Shown here: positions 11,984 through 23,156 of the stretch, piece by piece
How the letters are laid out: each line of letters begins with the position of its first letter
Numbering within the stretch: the stretch's first letter is position 1
DNA from: Allantophomopsis cytisporea
Lineage: Eukaryota; Ascomycota; Leotiomycetes; Phacidiales; Phacidiaceae
DNA: 64,000 bases
Assembly (NCBI GenBank): GCA_024752435.1
Contig: CP103023.1
Location: 1-64,000 of the forward strand
Direction of reading: 5' to 3'
Made by a program: the position numbers and the translations under genes
The notes under the pieces: model-generated
Told to the model about the DNA's origin: nothing
What the model saw: the letters and a program-made list of their open reading frames with translations, nothing else
Database searches by the model: none

Positions 11984-13510
11984 ATGGAAGCACTCGCAAT
12001 TGCTCTTACGAGTGCTACATCAATCTCCGCAGACCATGGCATTACTTTTATTGTTTGCGCCACTGTCATCGGTACAACAATGCTGCTCAATCTCTTGGTC
12101 GCCCATAGCCAGAGAAACCAAGCAAGGCTTATTCGATCTCCCGCCTTCACATTGTTGCCGAAATTGTCCGAGGCTGAAAAGGCGGCTTTGGAGTATCCAC
12201 TCGATGTTTTGCCTGGCGGGAGGGATGTCGATACTCCAGTAAGTGCGGGTTTTCATTTTCGAGTTCGAGTTTGAGGGAGGAAGAGTTGAGCGTTGTTGGA
12301 GGGAGAATAGGAGTGAAATTGACAGAATGGGGAATACCTTGCTGATGATTTATGAGGAAGTTTGGTACAATGAAAGTTTATGAATGGGGTCCTGAGAATG
12401 GCCAAAAGACCTTGTTTGTCCATGGCATTACAACGACTTGTATATCACTTGGAGCCATTGCTCAAGGGCTCGCGGATAGAGGGTATCGTGTCATGCTTTT
12501 TGTGAGTCTTATTTCATCATGCTTGAGTCCCAGCCATGTCCATCCGTATATTTGCATTCTCTTCTCAATTAGCGAGTCTATCACAGCTGTCAGGAACGCA
12601 ATGCTTATATATTTCCTTGAAGCTGAAATCTGACTATTCAGTAGGATCTATGGGGACGAGGCTATAGTGACTGCCCTGCTGATCTCCCACACGATGAGCG
12701 TCTGTATTGCTCTCAAATCCTCTTCGCAATAACCTCCTCGCCACTCTCTTGGACCGGCTCTTCGAAGGAAAACAAATTCAATATGATCGGCTACTCACTT
12801 GGTGGCGGAATATCCGCAACGTTCACATCACATTTTCCGGATATGGTAAAAAGTCTAGTCCTCATCTCGCCCACCGGGTTAATCAGAAAGAGGCACGGGG
12901 GCAACCGGGCACGCTTTCGTCTCTTTTCTAGAATTGTTCCGAATTTCATCTTGCATCCGCTATTGAGGAAATTTTTGACGAATGACTTGTTAAAGCAGCA
13001 GTTTAAGGACAAAGGCACCCAGGTAATGAATGCCAAAGATACTGCTGAAGCAGAAGTCCCAGAGATAGATTCCCTGTATGTCTAAACCTTCTGAATAGCT
13101 CCCATTGATATTGGTATAAACCAGAAAAATATCCTAACAATCACAGAAAATCACCAATTACTCCCTTATCTCTCGTCTACCCCCATATAACCATCATCTC
13201 ATCTGGACTATGGCACATCAAAATGCATCTGGGACTTATCGATTCTTTTAAGTCTACTATACGGTACGGGCCTCTCTTTGAACGACAAGAAGCATATAGG
13301 CTTCTTGGACACCGACGAACTAAACTGCTTGTCATAGCTGGAAACATAGATCCAATCATTATTGCAGATGAGTTGAAAGAGGATTTGGAGACGGCCATGG
13401 GCAAAGACAAGGTGGAATGGAGGCTAATCAATGGGGCGCATGATACTCCTTGTACTAACCCAGGGGAGGTTTTGGACACGATTCAAAAGTATTGGCTTGA
13501 GAGTACCTAA
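11984..13510 (+). CDS. Alpha/beta hydrolase, N-terminally membrane anchored
   Basis: Four exons, 11984..12238, 12361..12501, 12645..13075 and 13147..13510, give 396 residues; introns 12239-12360, 12502-12644 and 13076-13146 are GT-AG and keep frame. A hydrophobic segment at ~19-41 is a signal anchor. PGGRDVDTP and GTMKVYEWGPENGQK lead into LFVHGI (oxyanion hole); the nucleophile motif GYSLGGG places serine at 183; Asp344 (AGNIDPI) and His374 (NGAHDTP) complete the triad. This is a widespread fungal hydrolase family without an assigned substrate. The joined DLWGRGYSDCPADLPHDER block spanning intron 2 supports the model. Intact, unlike its downstream neighbours. Confidence 0.85.
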
Positions 13511-13960
13511 TTATGTATGTGGGGAGCTTTGCGCAGGAAATAGAATGAAGAGTCATATTTGCAAACTCATATCAACTTTGTAGTAAAAGAGAGTCATGTA
13601 ACTTGTTACATCCCCATGAACACTCGGTTTCGACATTATGTCACGCAGCAGCAATCACAGGGACCAAGGATCGCGTGAGGAAACTGCTGGAACTGTACGC
13701 GTTTCTACAGATCCACACAGAACTATTAACTAGGAAGCAAATACATCCACCTCAGTATTTACTTAGTAATTAGTAGCTTCGTACTCAACTCTTTCGATAA
13801 CTGGATAGTTACCAAAATTCAATGTTGTTCTGTGTTTCAATACCTATCAGCCCGTGATCAGATCGACCTTCTTTCCTTGATCGTAGACTGACATTATAAG
13901 ATATATCTCTGCAATTACATCAATACTCGCCCTGCATATCCATCTCAACATCCCTTAGGT
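13511..13960. other. Spacer upstream of a reductase remnant
   Basis: No gene seen. The missing N-terminal half of the reductase pseudogene would be expected here but is not recognisable, so it has been lost or has decayed beyond reading. Confidence 0.45.
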
Positions 13961-14571
13961 AACGGAGGTAGATACCTCTGACAAAAGGCCAGAATACCGT
14001 TTTTATTTACTCTGGTTCAACTGTTGTGGACCTTTCTGCTATACAGCTGGGCCAAGCTGCCAGTTATAGAGTCATTACGACAGCATCTTCACACTTATTC
14101 GATCTCGTTAAAAGGTACGGTACCTAGGGTGTCTTCAACTACTACTCATCTACTGCAATCAAAGATATCACCAGCAAGTTCCCCGATATTCATCTGGCGC
14201 TCGATTGATTTTCCGAAGGCGCATTTTCTGATTTCTGCGCCCAAGTCATAAAGAAAAAAGGCGAAAAAACATTTACACTCCTGGACACGGGAAAGTCTCA
14301 TATACCAAATATTACTCATGAATTTATGGTTGTAAACACGGTCTTTGCGGAGGCGTTTGCTTGGTTACTTCTAATCGACTTCAAATTCCCTGCAGTTCCT
14401 TCAGACCGTAACGTTTTGGTTCGATTCTACTCCAGTCTCCCATCCTTAATCAACACCTTAAAGCCTCCACCGGTTCGTCTGGTCGAGGATAAATCTGATG
14501 ATATTCTCAAGACAGTGAATATACTACGCTCCGGCAAAGTCTCATGGGAAAAACTAGTGGTGAAATTTTAG
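13960..14571 (+). pseudogene. MDR-type enoyl reductase / zinc-type alcohol dehydrogenase remnant
   Basis: A single frame from about 13,990 to 14,571 reads as the C-terminal half of a fungal trans-enoyl-reductase-like MDR protein: the Rossmann motif around GSTVV.LSAIQLG.AA.YRVITTAS, SKFPDIHLALD, then a long tail ending ILRSGKVSWEKLVVKF, the typical family C-terminus. The frame is broken by TAG (14125-14127, after the YG of the NAD(P) region) and TGA (14206-14208, after LALD). The substrate-binding N-terminal domain is absent. Intact relatives are stand-alone enoyl reductases partnering polyketide synthases, or related dehydrogenases. The downstream SDR remnant suggests a decayed biosynthetic set. 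Left edge is approximate. Confidence 0.8.
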
Positions 14572-15224
14572 TAAACACACCACAGTTGCTGATGGTCTCG
14601 CAGAACTTCATCGACTTTTTGTTCGGTTTGTAGAGACTCATAGCAGAGTATACATCATGAAACACCGAACTTTTAGCAATTCAATAATTATATGAAGTTC
14701 CAGGATATGAAACTTCACCTTCTACCCTAGTTTATAATCGATAGTTAGCAACTTGAATAGAAATACTAAAAGATTTTGAGCTAAGTACAATGAAACTGAA
14801 CATCTTGTTTTCTATCTCTGATAAAGATCTTTGATAGAAGGATATCGACAGAGAATGTGCATTTCATGAGGGAACTTGCCAAAAATGGCCAGGGAGGTTT
14901 TCTTAGGAGAGGTGATCTACTGGACAATGATGAGGGCACGCCGGTTGGAACAGGTCTCATAGTAAAAGAAAAGTATTACCCGTCAAAAATCTTGTAGAAA
15001 ATTACTAGTTATCCTATTGCGGCGATCCTGGAAAATGCTGCGAGATTACTCGAATAATGAGTTAGATCGGAAGTAGATCACTAAGCTCTTACTTATGAAT
15101 ACGATGTGAATAATAATCTGATATGATTGACAAATAAACACCGAGTTACCGAGCGTCTCGGAAAGTCAAGTGAGAGCCAGCATCACTAATAACACAACCA
15201 GCAATTATCCCTATCTCCCGTAGG
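14572..15224. other. Spacer between two enzyme remnants
   Basis: No gene recognised. A short open piece at about 14,830-14,990 (FMRELAKNGQGGFLRRGDLL...) may be an old exon, but I cannot place it in a family. Confidence 0.4.
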
Positions 15225-15442
15225 TCTTCGCATTGGCATTTAAGCTTCTCCTGGTAGATGCACATGATGGTGCGTTACCACAACTGTTCGTCGCAACGGG
15301 TAATTTGTAGATTGTTAAGAGTGGTGCTTTCTATTTCCCTGGTGTGATGGAATTTACTGGAAACTCTATGGTTGAGAACACCAAATTAGCTGATGAGCTA
15401 TGGCATTGGACTGGGGCAGAATTGAAAAGTAAGGGTTATTAG
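15225..15442 (+). pseudogene. Short-chain dehydrogenase C-terminal remnant
   Basis: One frame reads FALAFKLLLVDAHDGALPQLFVATG, a TAG stop (15308-15310), then VKSGAFYFPGV through LADELWHWTGAELKSKGY and a terminal TAG. This matches the end of fungal SDR proteins of the retinol-dehydrogenase/WWOX-like group (…GA..QL.AAT……SGAYY.PVG……LW.WTE.EL). The catalytic YxxxK and the NAD(P)-binding GxxxGxG parts are not present. The fragment is too short and broken to be active. Only 650 bases separate it from the enoyl-reductase remnant on the same strand. Confidence 0.65.
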
Positions 15443-16519
15443 AGTAGAATTTGAGAAGTACATACCACAAGCCTTCAGTGACCGATAGTGATTGCTATTA
15501 TATTCGTTTTGATGTTAGGGGGTTCCTGTCTAAAACCTGCCTTATTGCTTCAGATCGCGGCTTTTCTCCTCTCTAGAACCTATGACCTGATATGTGCTCT
15601 CTTAGTTTTGTTTCTGAAACGAAGTGTTGTCGTCAAATTTCTACCTCTGAGGCAACACCTCTATTAATATCACACCTCTTCATTAAGTGCCGACCGCAGT
15701 CTGCTATCTTGATTGATTGCTTTACTTCTATGTCTCATTGCATGTCCCTTAATCTCACAAAACAAGAACGGATAAAACAATCTCTAATTTCTCAGATTCC
15801 ATCAAATCAAAGCTTTCACAGCTTAGTTGCGTCCTCGCATTCCTTGTAGTATGCTCAACAATTAAGTATGATTCCACACCAAAAGAAGGGTTCGTACAAT
15901 ATCTTCTCGGCTATCATCGGGAAAAGTGATAAGGATCAGGCTCGGCCACTTCTCTCAGTCTTTATTATGTAATAATCTAGTATAGTGTCGCGAGCGAGGC
16001 CTCAGTTATCGTCTAAAGAGTGAGGAATCTGGTGCAGAAAATTTCGAGTTGCTTGCTCGAGCCACCACCGATCCTGTGGCTGTACTGTTTCGTGGTTGCT
16101 ACTAGGATATCGAGTTGTTTTTTTGGTGGTTGCTATGATTCGAGAGTCTTTGTTTATAGTCTTTCTCTTCTCTTGAATTGTCGTGACTGGCATATTTGCT
16201 ATCTCGAATCCAGTACTAGTCTGTGCCTGAACCTGGACTTCACCGACTTCTGCTAAGAGGGATCTGCCGTGGACGTAAATTTGGTGATTCTTATTTCTCA
16301 TGTACTGATGCCAGTAAGATTCTCACAGATTTGTAGGCTTTGATGCAACATCTGCCAGGGTCTACTTGGAGGAAGAAGCTGAAATAGAATTTATTTCGGG
16401 GATTAAAACATGGATGGCAGGATGCTATCCTTATACATTAACTTCGAGTAAGGTAATAGATGAGCGAATTTTCCTCGGCCTCTAATCCGATCCTGATTGT
16501 GGTTATTGTGAGCAGGTTC
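15443..16519. other. Spacer without recognised gene
   Basis: Open frames at 15592-15849 (+) and 16002-16301 (-) have no recognisable content. It lies downstream of the regulator pseudogene on the opposite strand. Confidence 0.45.
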
Positions 16520-18320
16520 TTATAACGGGCCGCTCTCGTCATCTGAGTCTTCCGCAAGAAAAATTTGAGCGAGACATGGCTGATGCACGAAGTTTGGTGT
16601 TGACGAGATGGTGCAAACTTTAGTATCTGGATCATCGAGACTCGTTCTTGCTGGGTTCTTGTTGTCACTTGGAGGACAATTATTGACAATATGACGAGTA
16701 TCGCTTGCGGTGGTAGGCGGAAATCCTCGGAGTATGCCTGTACCCTGATGATTGGTTGCTGGCTTTATAGCTCGGTATCTAGAATCTAATTGCGTAGTAT
16801 AGAGTTGTATGGAAGTGAGCCGCTTCCTAATTGTATTTATTGCTAGGAGAAGGAATTCTAGGTTATATTGACTCTTGAGCTTCGTTGAGCCATCGATTCT
16901 CAAGTTATGGCAGTAAACGCGTCCTGCTACATTTAAATCAAAACCTGTCCATGGACTCATATGTATACTCTTTAGCTTTGATATTAAATCTGCCAGAAAG
17001 AAACGTACCTTAGAGACATCGTGATGACTGATCATTTTCATCAAACTTGTAATTTCGTCAGCAGCTATAACACATCTGCTGAGGCTCCTTATCACTAGAA
17101 TAGAGTCAAGATGCTGTTTAGTGGCCGTAAAAGCAGCTGCTTGGTGCAGACAGATCAATAATGTATATAGGCTCATGTGAAGAAAGACAATATTTAAGTA
17201 CTGATGTCCTCTCGAGACTCTGAGATACTCTGGGAGATGCATGAAGGTCGCAGACAGTGTGTCATCAAATATTTGATGTCGCCTCCAAAATGCTTCAGTC
17301 TTTATAATCCTGGGATTGTCTTGTTCAGCGCTATCGTGAATGTGTACAAAATTGCGCCCAAAGAGGGTTACCGACAGAAGAAGACCACCAAAAGGCGACA
17401 GCAGCGTTGATGCATGGTCCCCGATCAGAACCTCTGATTAAAATGGGCTATATTCGTTCGTTCCGCGCTCAAATGCAAGTTCTGATGTCGGTAATGCCGT
17501 AATCTAACCTTCATGAGTGACCTTAGTGGTGACAGGGGTAACTACCTGATTCTCATTCATCGATGATGGCCAGCCAGTACCGGTAGTAATACAACGATCG
17601 CCGAAGTACACTGCCCAGAAGGTTCGGCGGCACTCCTCCAGTTCAATCCCGTCGTGAATAGAAGGAAGTAATTTCCTCCTCTCCACGTGAGGGTTGTCGA
17701 GAGACTGTAGACCCATTATTTGTACAAGGCGTACGTAGCGTCCTGTACTCATCCAGCATGGTATTAGACTATTTTTGAGATCTTCGAATGTCTCTATCAG
17801 ATGCTAGGATCGAGCATGGTAGATAGTAAGCATGTTTTGAGTATTACCCTTACTCCTTTAGCAAGTCATCTCCTTCTATCAGAGGGAGTCCTACCTGCAA
17901 TTCAGCTGCCTCGCAATACTTGCGCGCTCGTACAAAGAACGTATCACAATAATCTTCAAATCCAGGAGAAAGTTAAACGGTCAAACACTACATGGCGTAT
18001 TGGAAACATGCCAGCGGTCGCTTATCAGATCTAACATCCAAGGCCGCGAAAAACCTAGACTGGTGCATCGTTGGTATGTGATGATGAACAATTTTAAAGT
18101 AAATGTGGAACCTGGATGATAAGTAAATTACATCCCTGGTTGAGGTTGACATTCCGATATACTTACAGATCTCGCTCCAAAGGTAAAGGAATGTACTGCT
18201 TTCTGTTGTGCAGTGTACTGATGCCGCCTGGCTTGCCCAGAAGTCTTCAATGATTGTGGCTGCATTATAGGAGCCGCCAGGTAGCTGTGCCGGTACAGAA
18301 TTCAAGTGGCCACGCTCATT
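16520..18320 (-). pseudogene. Zn2Cys6 transcription factor, middle and C-terminal part, disabled
   Basis: Read on the minus strand, blocks of the fungal-specific transcription factor domain appear in order. YFKIVHHHIPTMHQSRFFAAL...ACFQYAM is near 18,000-18,100; FVRARKYCEAAEL is near 17,920; ETFEDLKNS.IPCWMSTGRYVRLVQIMGLQSLD through RRTFWAVYFGDRCITTGTGWP is at 17,540-17,790. After a clean 47-bp intron (GTAGTT...TTAG, ending 17,504) come ITALPTSELAF, SPFGGLLLSVTLFGRNFVHIH and HMSLYTLLICLHQAAAF to 16,520. In-frame stops lie at 17988-17990 (TAG where Trp is expected), 17973-17975 and 17438-17440. The N-terminal zinc cluster was not found. This was probably a pathway regulator for the neighbouring decayed enzyme genes (inference). 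Confidence 0.82.
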
Positions 18321-18963
18321 TCAGCTACTCAGTTACAGCCGGTGAGAGCGCTCCTATACACCAGATATTCGTTACCATGTACGGGTTATTGTGCGCTTTC
18401 CTCCGTGCTTGACTACTAAACATGAACTTCGAGATGTTTCCGAAAGTCCGTCACGTCACTAAATTCACCGTAGCTGCACAATTTGACCAAGATCATAGGA
18501 GATTTTAATATCAACCCTTATATTTCCTTTTCCTCTTGATAGTTATTGAAAACTATTATTCAGTTATACCTGTGATGACCCTACATATCTTAGTAAAGCT
18601 ATACCTAATCTAACGATCCTACTGTTGCTTACATATATACATATTGTACCTAATAGAATATTTCCTGTTCTTTATGTTTGAATTACTTCAATAGCTGTAT
18701 TCTATTCGCTGTCCTGGTAGCCCAATTGCTAGTTATTGTAACATTACGTTATAACACTTGAAATCATAACTTGTAATTTAATTTAATGATGGATTTATTT
18801 ATGATAAAATAAAGTCTCCCAATCCCAGGGAATTCTGTGCAAAAACTTGCCTAACAACAAAAAAACATCTTCTTGGCAGTAATCATCTCCTAAACATAAA
18901 CTAAATGACTAGTTCGGAGGTTGCTAACTTGAAGTAACCAATGTGTTGACGGCTAGTGGTGTC
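18321..18963. other. AT-rich spacer, no gene seen
   Basis: No coding frame or repeat recognised between the regulator pseudogene and the DPBB gene. Confidence 0.5.
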
Positions 18964-19411
18964 TCAACTGATCGTCCAGGTAACTGAGATCCTGCCCTCT
19001 TCTAAGGTTCCTATGGCTTCAAAGGCAGCGGGAGAAAGATCTAGTAAGTGTTAGTTAAGAATCCAAATGTTGCTAAGAATAATAAGATGTCAAACCGATA
19101 TTGTCTGTACTACAACCAAGACAAGTGTCGACAACAGTTACGGAGACAGAAGTACCGGCAGAATTGATAACTTGGACTGTACTGCCACAGGAAGCAGGCA
19201 TAAAAGCGGATGGTAGAGCGCAGATGTAGTCGGTATCAGTGCTTTCACTTCCACAAGAGCCAAGACCTGGAGTGTAGTAGGTAGCATCACCAGAGTAGGT
19301 AAGACGTTTAGCTAACTGATGTCCAGAGGTTTGATTTGTAATAAGGTAAGGATAGGCGGAGGCTAATTCTGTGAGAGCCGTAACGGCAGCGACAGTTGAT
19401 CTGATAAACAT
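18964..19411 (-). CDS. Small secreted DPBB (RlpA/expansin-like) protein
   Basis: Exons 19411..19096 and 19040..18964 give 130 residues; the intron (19041-19095) has a weak donor, GTTTGA, but a good CTAAC branch and a TACTAG acceptor. Residues 1-20 form a signal peptide (MFIRSTVAAVTALTELASAYP). The mature part has GDATYYTPGLGSCG, VTVVDTCLGC and, after the intron, DLSPAAFEAIGTLEEGRISVTW, the ordered motifs of the double-psi beta-barrel found in fungal barwin/RlpA-like secreted proteins. If the intron is retained the protein ends early (TSYYS). Homologues are abundant in plant-associated fungi and often induced on host tissue; activity is unknown. The upstream in-frame extension was rejected because it would bury the signal peptide. 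Confidence 0.82.
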
Positions 19412-21509
19412 TCTGAAAAGAGTCTTTGACGGTGTATCCGCGCTGGATGCTTGAGGCTGGTACTGAGTACTAGATTGTAGAAAAGATGTATAGAAGAAAT
19501 CGCCCCCTTTAAGTAGATGTTTCCAGAACCCACAAGCTGCCTTGGATAATGCTTTATAACAAAATTGCATGTTGGTTTCTATCGAGATAGCTTATGGTAT
19601 CCGACTTCGGTTTCTAAAAATCAACAACGTCACAAACCTAGGCGTATTTGTGTGCATATTCACATCGTATGAAAGTAACATTGGGGCAAGTCAGAGTAGT
19701 ATTCAAACTAGTATGGAGATAAGATTGCCTAGAGATGAAATCCTTCAATATGAAAAGACCAATCGGAGCCGGGAGGGATGAGATAACGTTATAAAGATGA
19801 GACGCTGACAGTCATCCTGATGAAACATTGTTTCCATTGCAATTCCGTACTCTCGCTGTATTTCCCTATGCCTCGTCTTACGTTGATTATGGTTCAATTT
19901 GTACATGTAATTCTCACCTTGTATACCGACCCACCTAACACCCCTGTCGTATATTCTTATCGTTAGTTAGACTTAGCTGAAACCTAAATCTAAATGTTGA
20001 GCCGCTGTAGACCGAAGATATATATGTTACATCAGTGATTTTGGAGGGTTTAATCGAGAAGTAATTATCGATTTAAGACCCATAATAGATGAAATTTTTC
20101 TCAGCTCTCTATACTCAAATCCTTCGAATAGCATGGATCCGCTTCCACGGTGTTGTAGGTGAAACCCGAACAGTCGGACTATTCAGTTCCTGGCTCAATT
20201 ATTCAAATAAAGACATAGGTCCGACGACAATCTTCACATATACAGTTCTGATGAATATGGATTAGAGAGTGCGGAGTGGTTTGAGTCGAATCACCTGTCC
20301 AGAAACTGCACGTTGATTGCAACGAGGCGACAGGGATTGAGCGGCCGCACCAAGAAACTAGATGGCTAGTTAATATGCGAATATCAAGATCAAGTGGCTA
20401 AATTTTATCAAAAGTTATTCCTTGCGTCGCCAAAACTTAAAAGCAATATAAAGTCCTTACCGATTTTGATGGGATGGCCTATATAGAAGTGAGGCTACAC
20501 AACTACCAGCTTCATACTACACAGTACTACTACCAGTGCTGCCATAGTATAAGTGCCTGTTCCCGTACCCTTCCATAGTACGAGCTCCAGGGCTCCGATA
20601 TCACAAGTGCTGACGTTCCAGCTGTAAGAACATAGCTACAAAGCAAGTGCAACACCAGTTGCGATCAGCTCTGCGCCACACATTTGCTTACACGCAAGTT
20701 AGATTACATAGCTGTCTTACGTTCCCACTACCCACACCATTAAAATCGTTGAGCATCACTTCTTACATCAGGAAAATAGGTGTTGAGAATCCTACTAAGA
20801 TATATGCTGTAAGTCGTAGCCGTTTGATCGGCCCCGTCACTTCAACTCTATACCTCCGAGGCTACCAACTAGCTCCTAGATATGCTGCCAGATAGCGTCT
20901 ACTAGTACTCAAATTGGTATTTACACAAGTCTTTCGGTCAGCATCTATAAGAGAGTGTACTGAAAGTACACTTCAAATCAAAAGCATCCTACCAATTGAA
21001 CTGCTCAGTTGGGTGTAATCTTTGATATTTGCTAAGTTGTCCCAGTCATATTTGCAACGCTTCAAATTCGAGTCTTGTAAACATCTAAACCTATATAAGA
21101 TCATTAACTATAAAATCAACAACCGTCTCATTGTTAACCTTGTTTTTTTTAATATAAATGTGCAAATTCTCGGTATAACGAGTTGTATCTCTATCAATTT
21201 CACGATCAGTTCGATTGGCGCAATGGGAGACGTGTGAATTAGCAACTATGGTGTACGAGTGGGTCATGACTAGATAGTGAAGCCACAATAGAGTATAGGT
21301 AAGGATTACCAAATCAACACGAAGCTCTATACTTTTGATTCATGACATCAAATGTGCTGTCTATGTAGAGGTTTATGAGGAGGGTGTTGGAGTCAAGCTT
21401 CAAACGTGCAAAGCTAGTGCCGTCGAACATATGTAACTCTATTTGTCCTCTGCTAGCCTCAGAAAACCGATCTCCACCAACAATAAGAACAACCTTTCCA
21501 AGCCTAGCC
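19412..21509. other. 2.1-kb stretch without recognised gene
   Basis: AT-rich with scattered stops on both strands. An open frame at 20647-20895 lacks any recognisable feature. No clear repeat or RNA gene. Confidence 0.5.
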
Positions 21510-22376
21510 TTATTCCTCAGTTTCGATACGCAAATCATCAACCCATGACTGGATCTCCCGATTCACCTTGGCTGCTTCGTCCCAAAATGCCCAATGTCCC
21601 GCGTTAGGCAACATGACTAGTCGAGTGGTATCCAGAAAATGCTGTGGAAGATTGTTGAGCATTTTTCGTGAAAAGTACTCGTCTTGAAGGCCCCAAATTA
21701 TGAGAGTGGGGATTGTGTATGTCATTGACAATGCATCTACTCTCTGACCGTATGGAGGTGCTGGATAGTTCATCTTGTAATAGGCAAGCATCCCATGCAT
21801 AGGAGAGGACGTCAGATATTTTTGTACGGCGCGCTTCCGGTCGAGATTCCTTATATTCCGAGCAATATATTCCTCATTCTTCCGGTCCCCAGATCGGTAT
21901 CGCAGGTATTCCAAGGTATACTTGGACAGATTTTGTTGCTCCTTGTCAAAATTTACCAATTCATGGAGCTGCGGTACTATGGGTGAATTGATCAAAATGA
22001 GCCCTTCGACACGTTCTGGATGAGCCAGAACTAGATATTGAATTACTGCCCCACCAAAATCATGCCCCCCCACAAAGGCTTTCTGGGACTTGAAATGATC
22101 GAGTATAATTAGGACATCGCCCGCAACTGTTGAAATATCGTACGCGCCTATATCATCTGGGATATCACTTGGAGGGTAGCCCCGAAGGGTTGGGCATACA
22201 ACCGTGTATCGTTTAGAGAATTCCGGGATTTGTTTTTGCCATGTCTCAGCATCATCGGGGAAGCCATGAAGCAATAGTAATAATGGTCCATAGCCAGTTG
22301 CATGAAAAAGAAGGCGAACATCGCCATTATTCAAATAACCCTCGTAGGTTTGGATAGTATCTGAAGAGATTGACAT
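21510..22376 (-). CDS. Epoxide-hydrolase-like alpha/beta hydrolase
   Basis: A single intronless frame of 288 residues, close to the family's usual ~290-330. LLLLHGFPDDAETW (34-46) supplies the oxyanion-hole HGFP; the nucleophile elbow GGHDFGG carries Asp106 rather than Ser, as in epoxide hydrolases and haloacid/haloalkane dehalogenase-fold relatives; Asp232 (GLQDEYF) and His261 (NAGHWAFWDE) complete the triad. Tyrosines in the cap region could activate an epoxide. Such enzymes open epoxides in detoxification or in metabolite biosynthesis. No lesions. The next gene on the other strand is a SnoaL-like fragment, a family also common in biosynthetic loci. Confidence 0.87.
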   Translation of the reverse strand: MSISSDTIQTYEGYLNNGDVRLLFHATGYGPLLLLLHGFPDDAETWQKQIPEFSKRYTVVCPTLRGYPPSDIPDDIGAYDISTVAGDVLIILDHFKSQKAFVGGHDFGGAVIQYLVLAHPERVEGLILINSPIVPQLHELVNFDKEQQNLSKYTLEYLRYRSGDRKNEEYIARNIRNLDRKRAVQKYLTSSPMHGMLAYYKMNYPAPPYGQRVDALSMTYTIPTLIIWGLQDEYFSRKMLNNLPQHFLDTTRLVMLPNAGHWAFWDEAAKVNREIQSWVDDLRIETEE

Positions 22377-23156
22377 TGTCTGTATGGGATATAAAATGTT
22401 ATTCTCTGAGTGTCAAATTGGCAATGAGTTTACAGAGTTCTACCTGTGTGTTATATCTAATAGTATAGTATCTCTATCATGAAACAAAACTTGGTCTAGT
22501 TGATCCATGTAGACTCAATAATATCCGCTGAACTCCATTCAGAGCTGCTAGTCTGACTTGTAGGGTTAGTAGACTAATCATTTGGTCAAACCGAATCATT
22601 CCCTGTAATCCTCAACTCATAAGGTGATCGAGAGCTAACACTAATCAATTTTCCAGAGTGATCGTAGTTTGTAATCGTCAAATTATAAGGTGATCAAGAG
22701 CAATCAGTACTCAATCTGCCAGACTAATCATCAATTGTCAACTCATAATGCGATGAAGAACAATTTATAGCTAATCAATCTTCCAAGGTGATCATGGTTT
22801 GCAGTGGGTATCATATGAGATGAGTAAGAAAAGTGCTGTGGCTAATCAGTGCTCTATACTAATGATTTTATTTTGCTATCAATCAGTAATCACGTTTTGT
22901 AACTAATTGCGTGTTCGATGAAATAGATGGTGTATAGAACTGTCCGACTAGGAGCAATTATCAATCAATTGTCCACAACGAAAGGAGTTTGGTTCCGCTT
23001 AGCTTATCAAGTAGAAAGAATCAGAAGTATATATAATCTTCAGGTAAATGGAAGGAAAACATGCTGTTACTAAAGTAGCCTTCATTTTCCACACATCAGG
23101 TCTCTACTCGCTGTTAACGGAGTGTTCCACCCAATTCTGTCCACTACATCATAACT
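22377..23156. other. Shared upstream region of two divergent genes, with tandem repeat
   Basis: No gene seen. It lies between the divergent hydrolase and SnoaL-like genes, and holds the degenerate repeat at 22,608-22,830. Confidence 0.5.
22608..22830. repeat. Degenerate ~65-70-bp tandem repeat, three units
   Basis: Three successive units start near 22,608, 22,675 and 22,735 with 'gtcaact/aaattataaggtgatcaagagcaa', continue with 'ctaatcaat.t.ccag', and end with 'gtgatcatggtttg'. GATCA-like cores recur about every 35 bases (TGATCG, TGATCA, TAATCA). Units differ at many positions, so the array is old. Its location between divergent genes allows a regulatory role, but nothing shows one. Confidence 0.65.

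Noticed and set aside
10..13790. A 16-base identical word at 10-25 and 13,775-13,790
   Set aside because: One 16-base match in 64 kb is close to chance expectation and the flanks do not align, so it is not listed as a dispersed repeat.
17504..17550. Stop at the end of the MSTGRYVRL... frame taken as a lesion of the regulator
   Set aside because: A 47-bp GT-AG intron there joins MNENQ to ITALPTSELAF as the family expects, so it is a normal intron and not a mutation.
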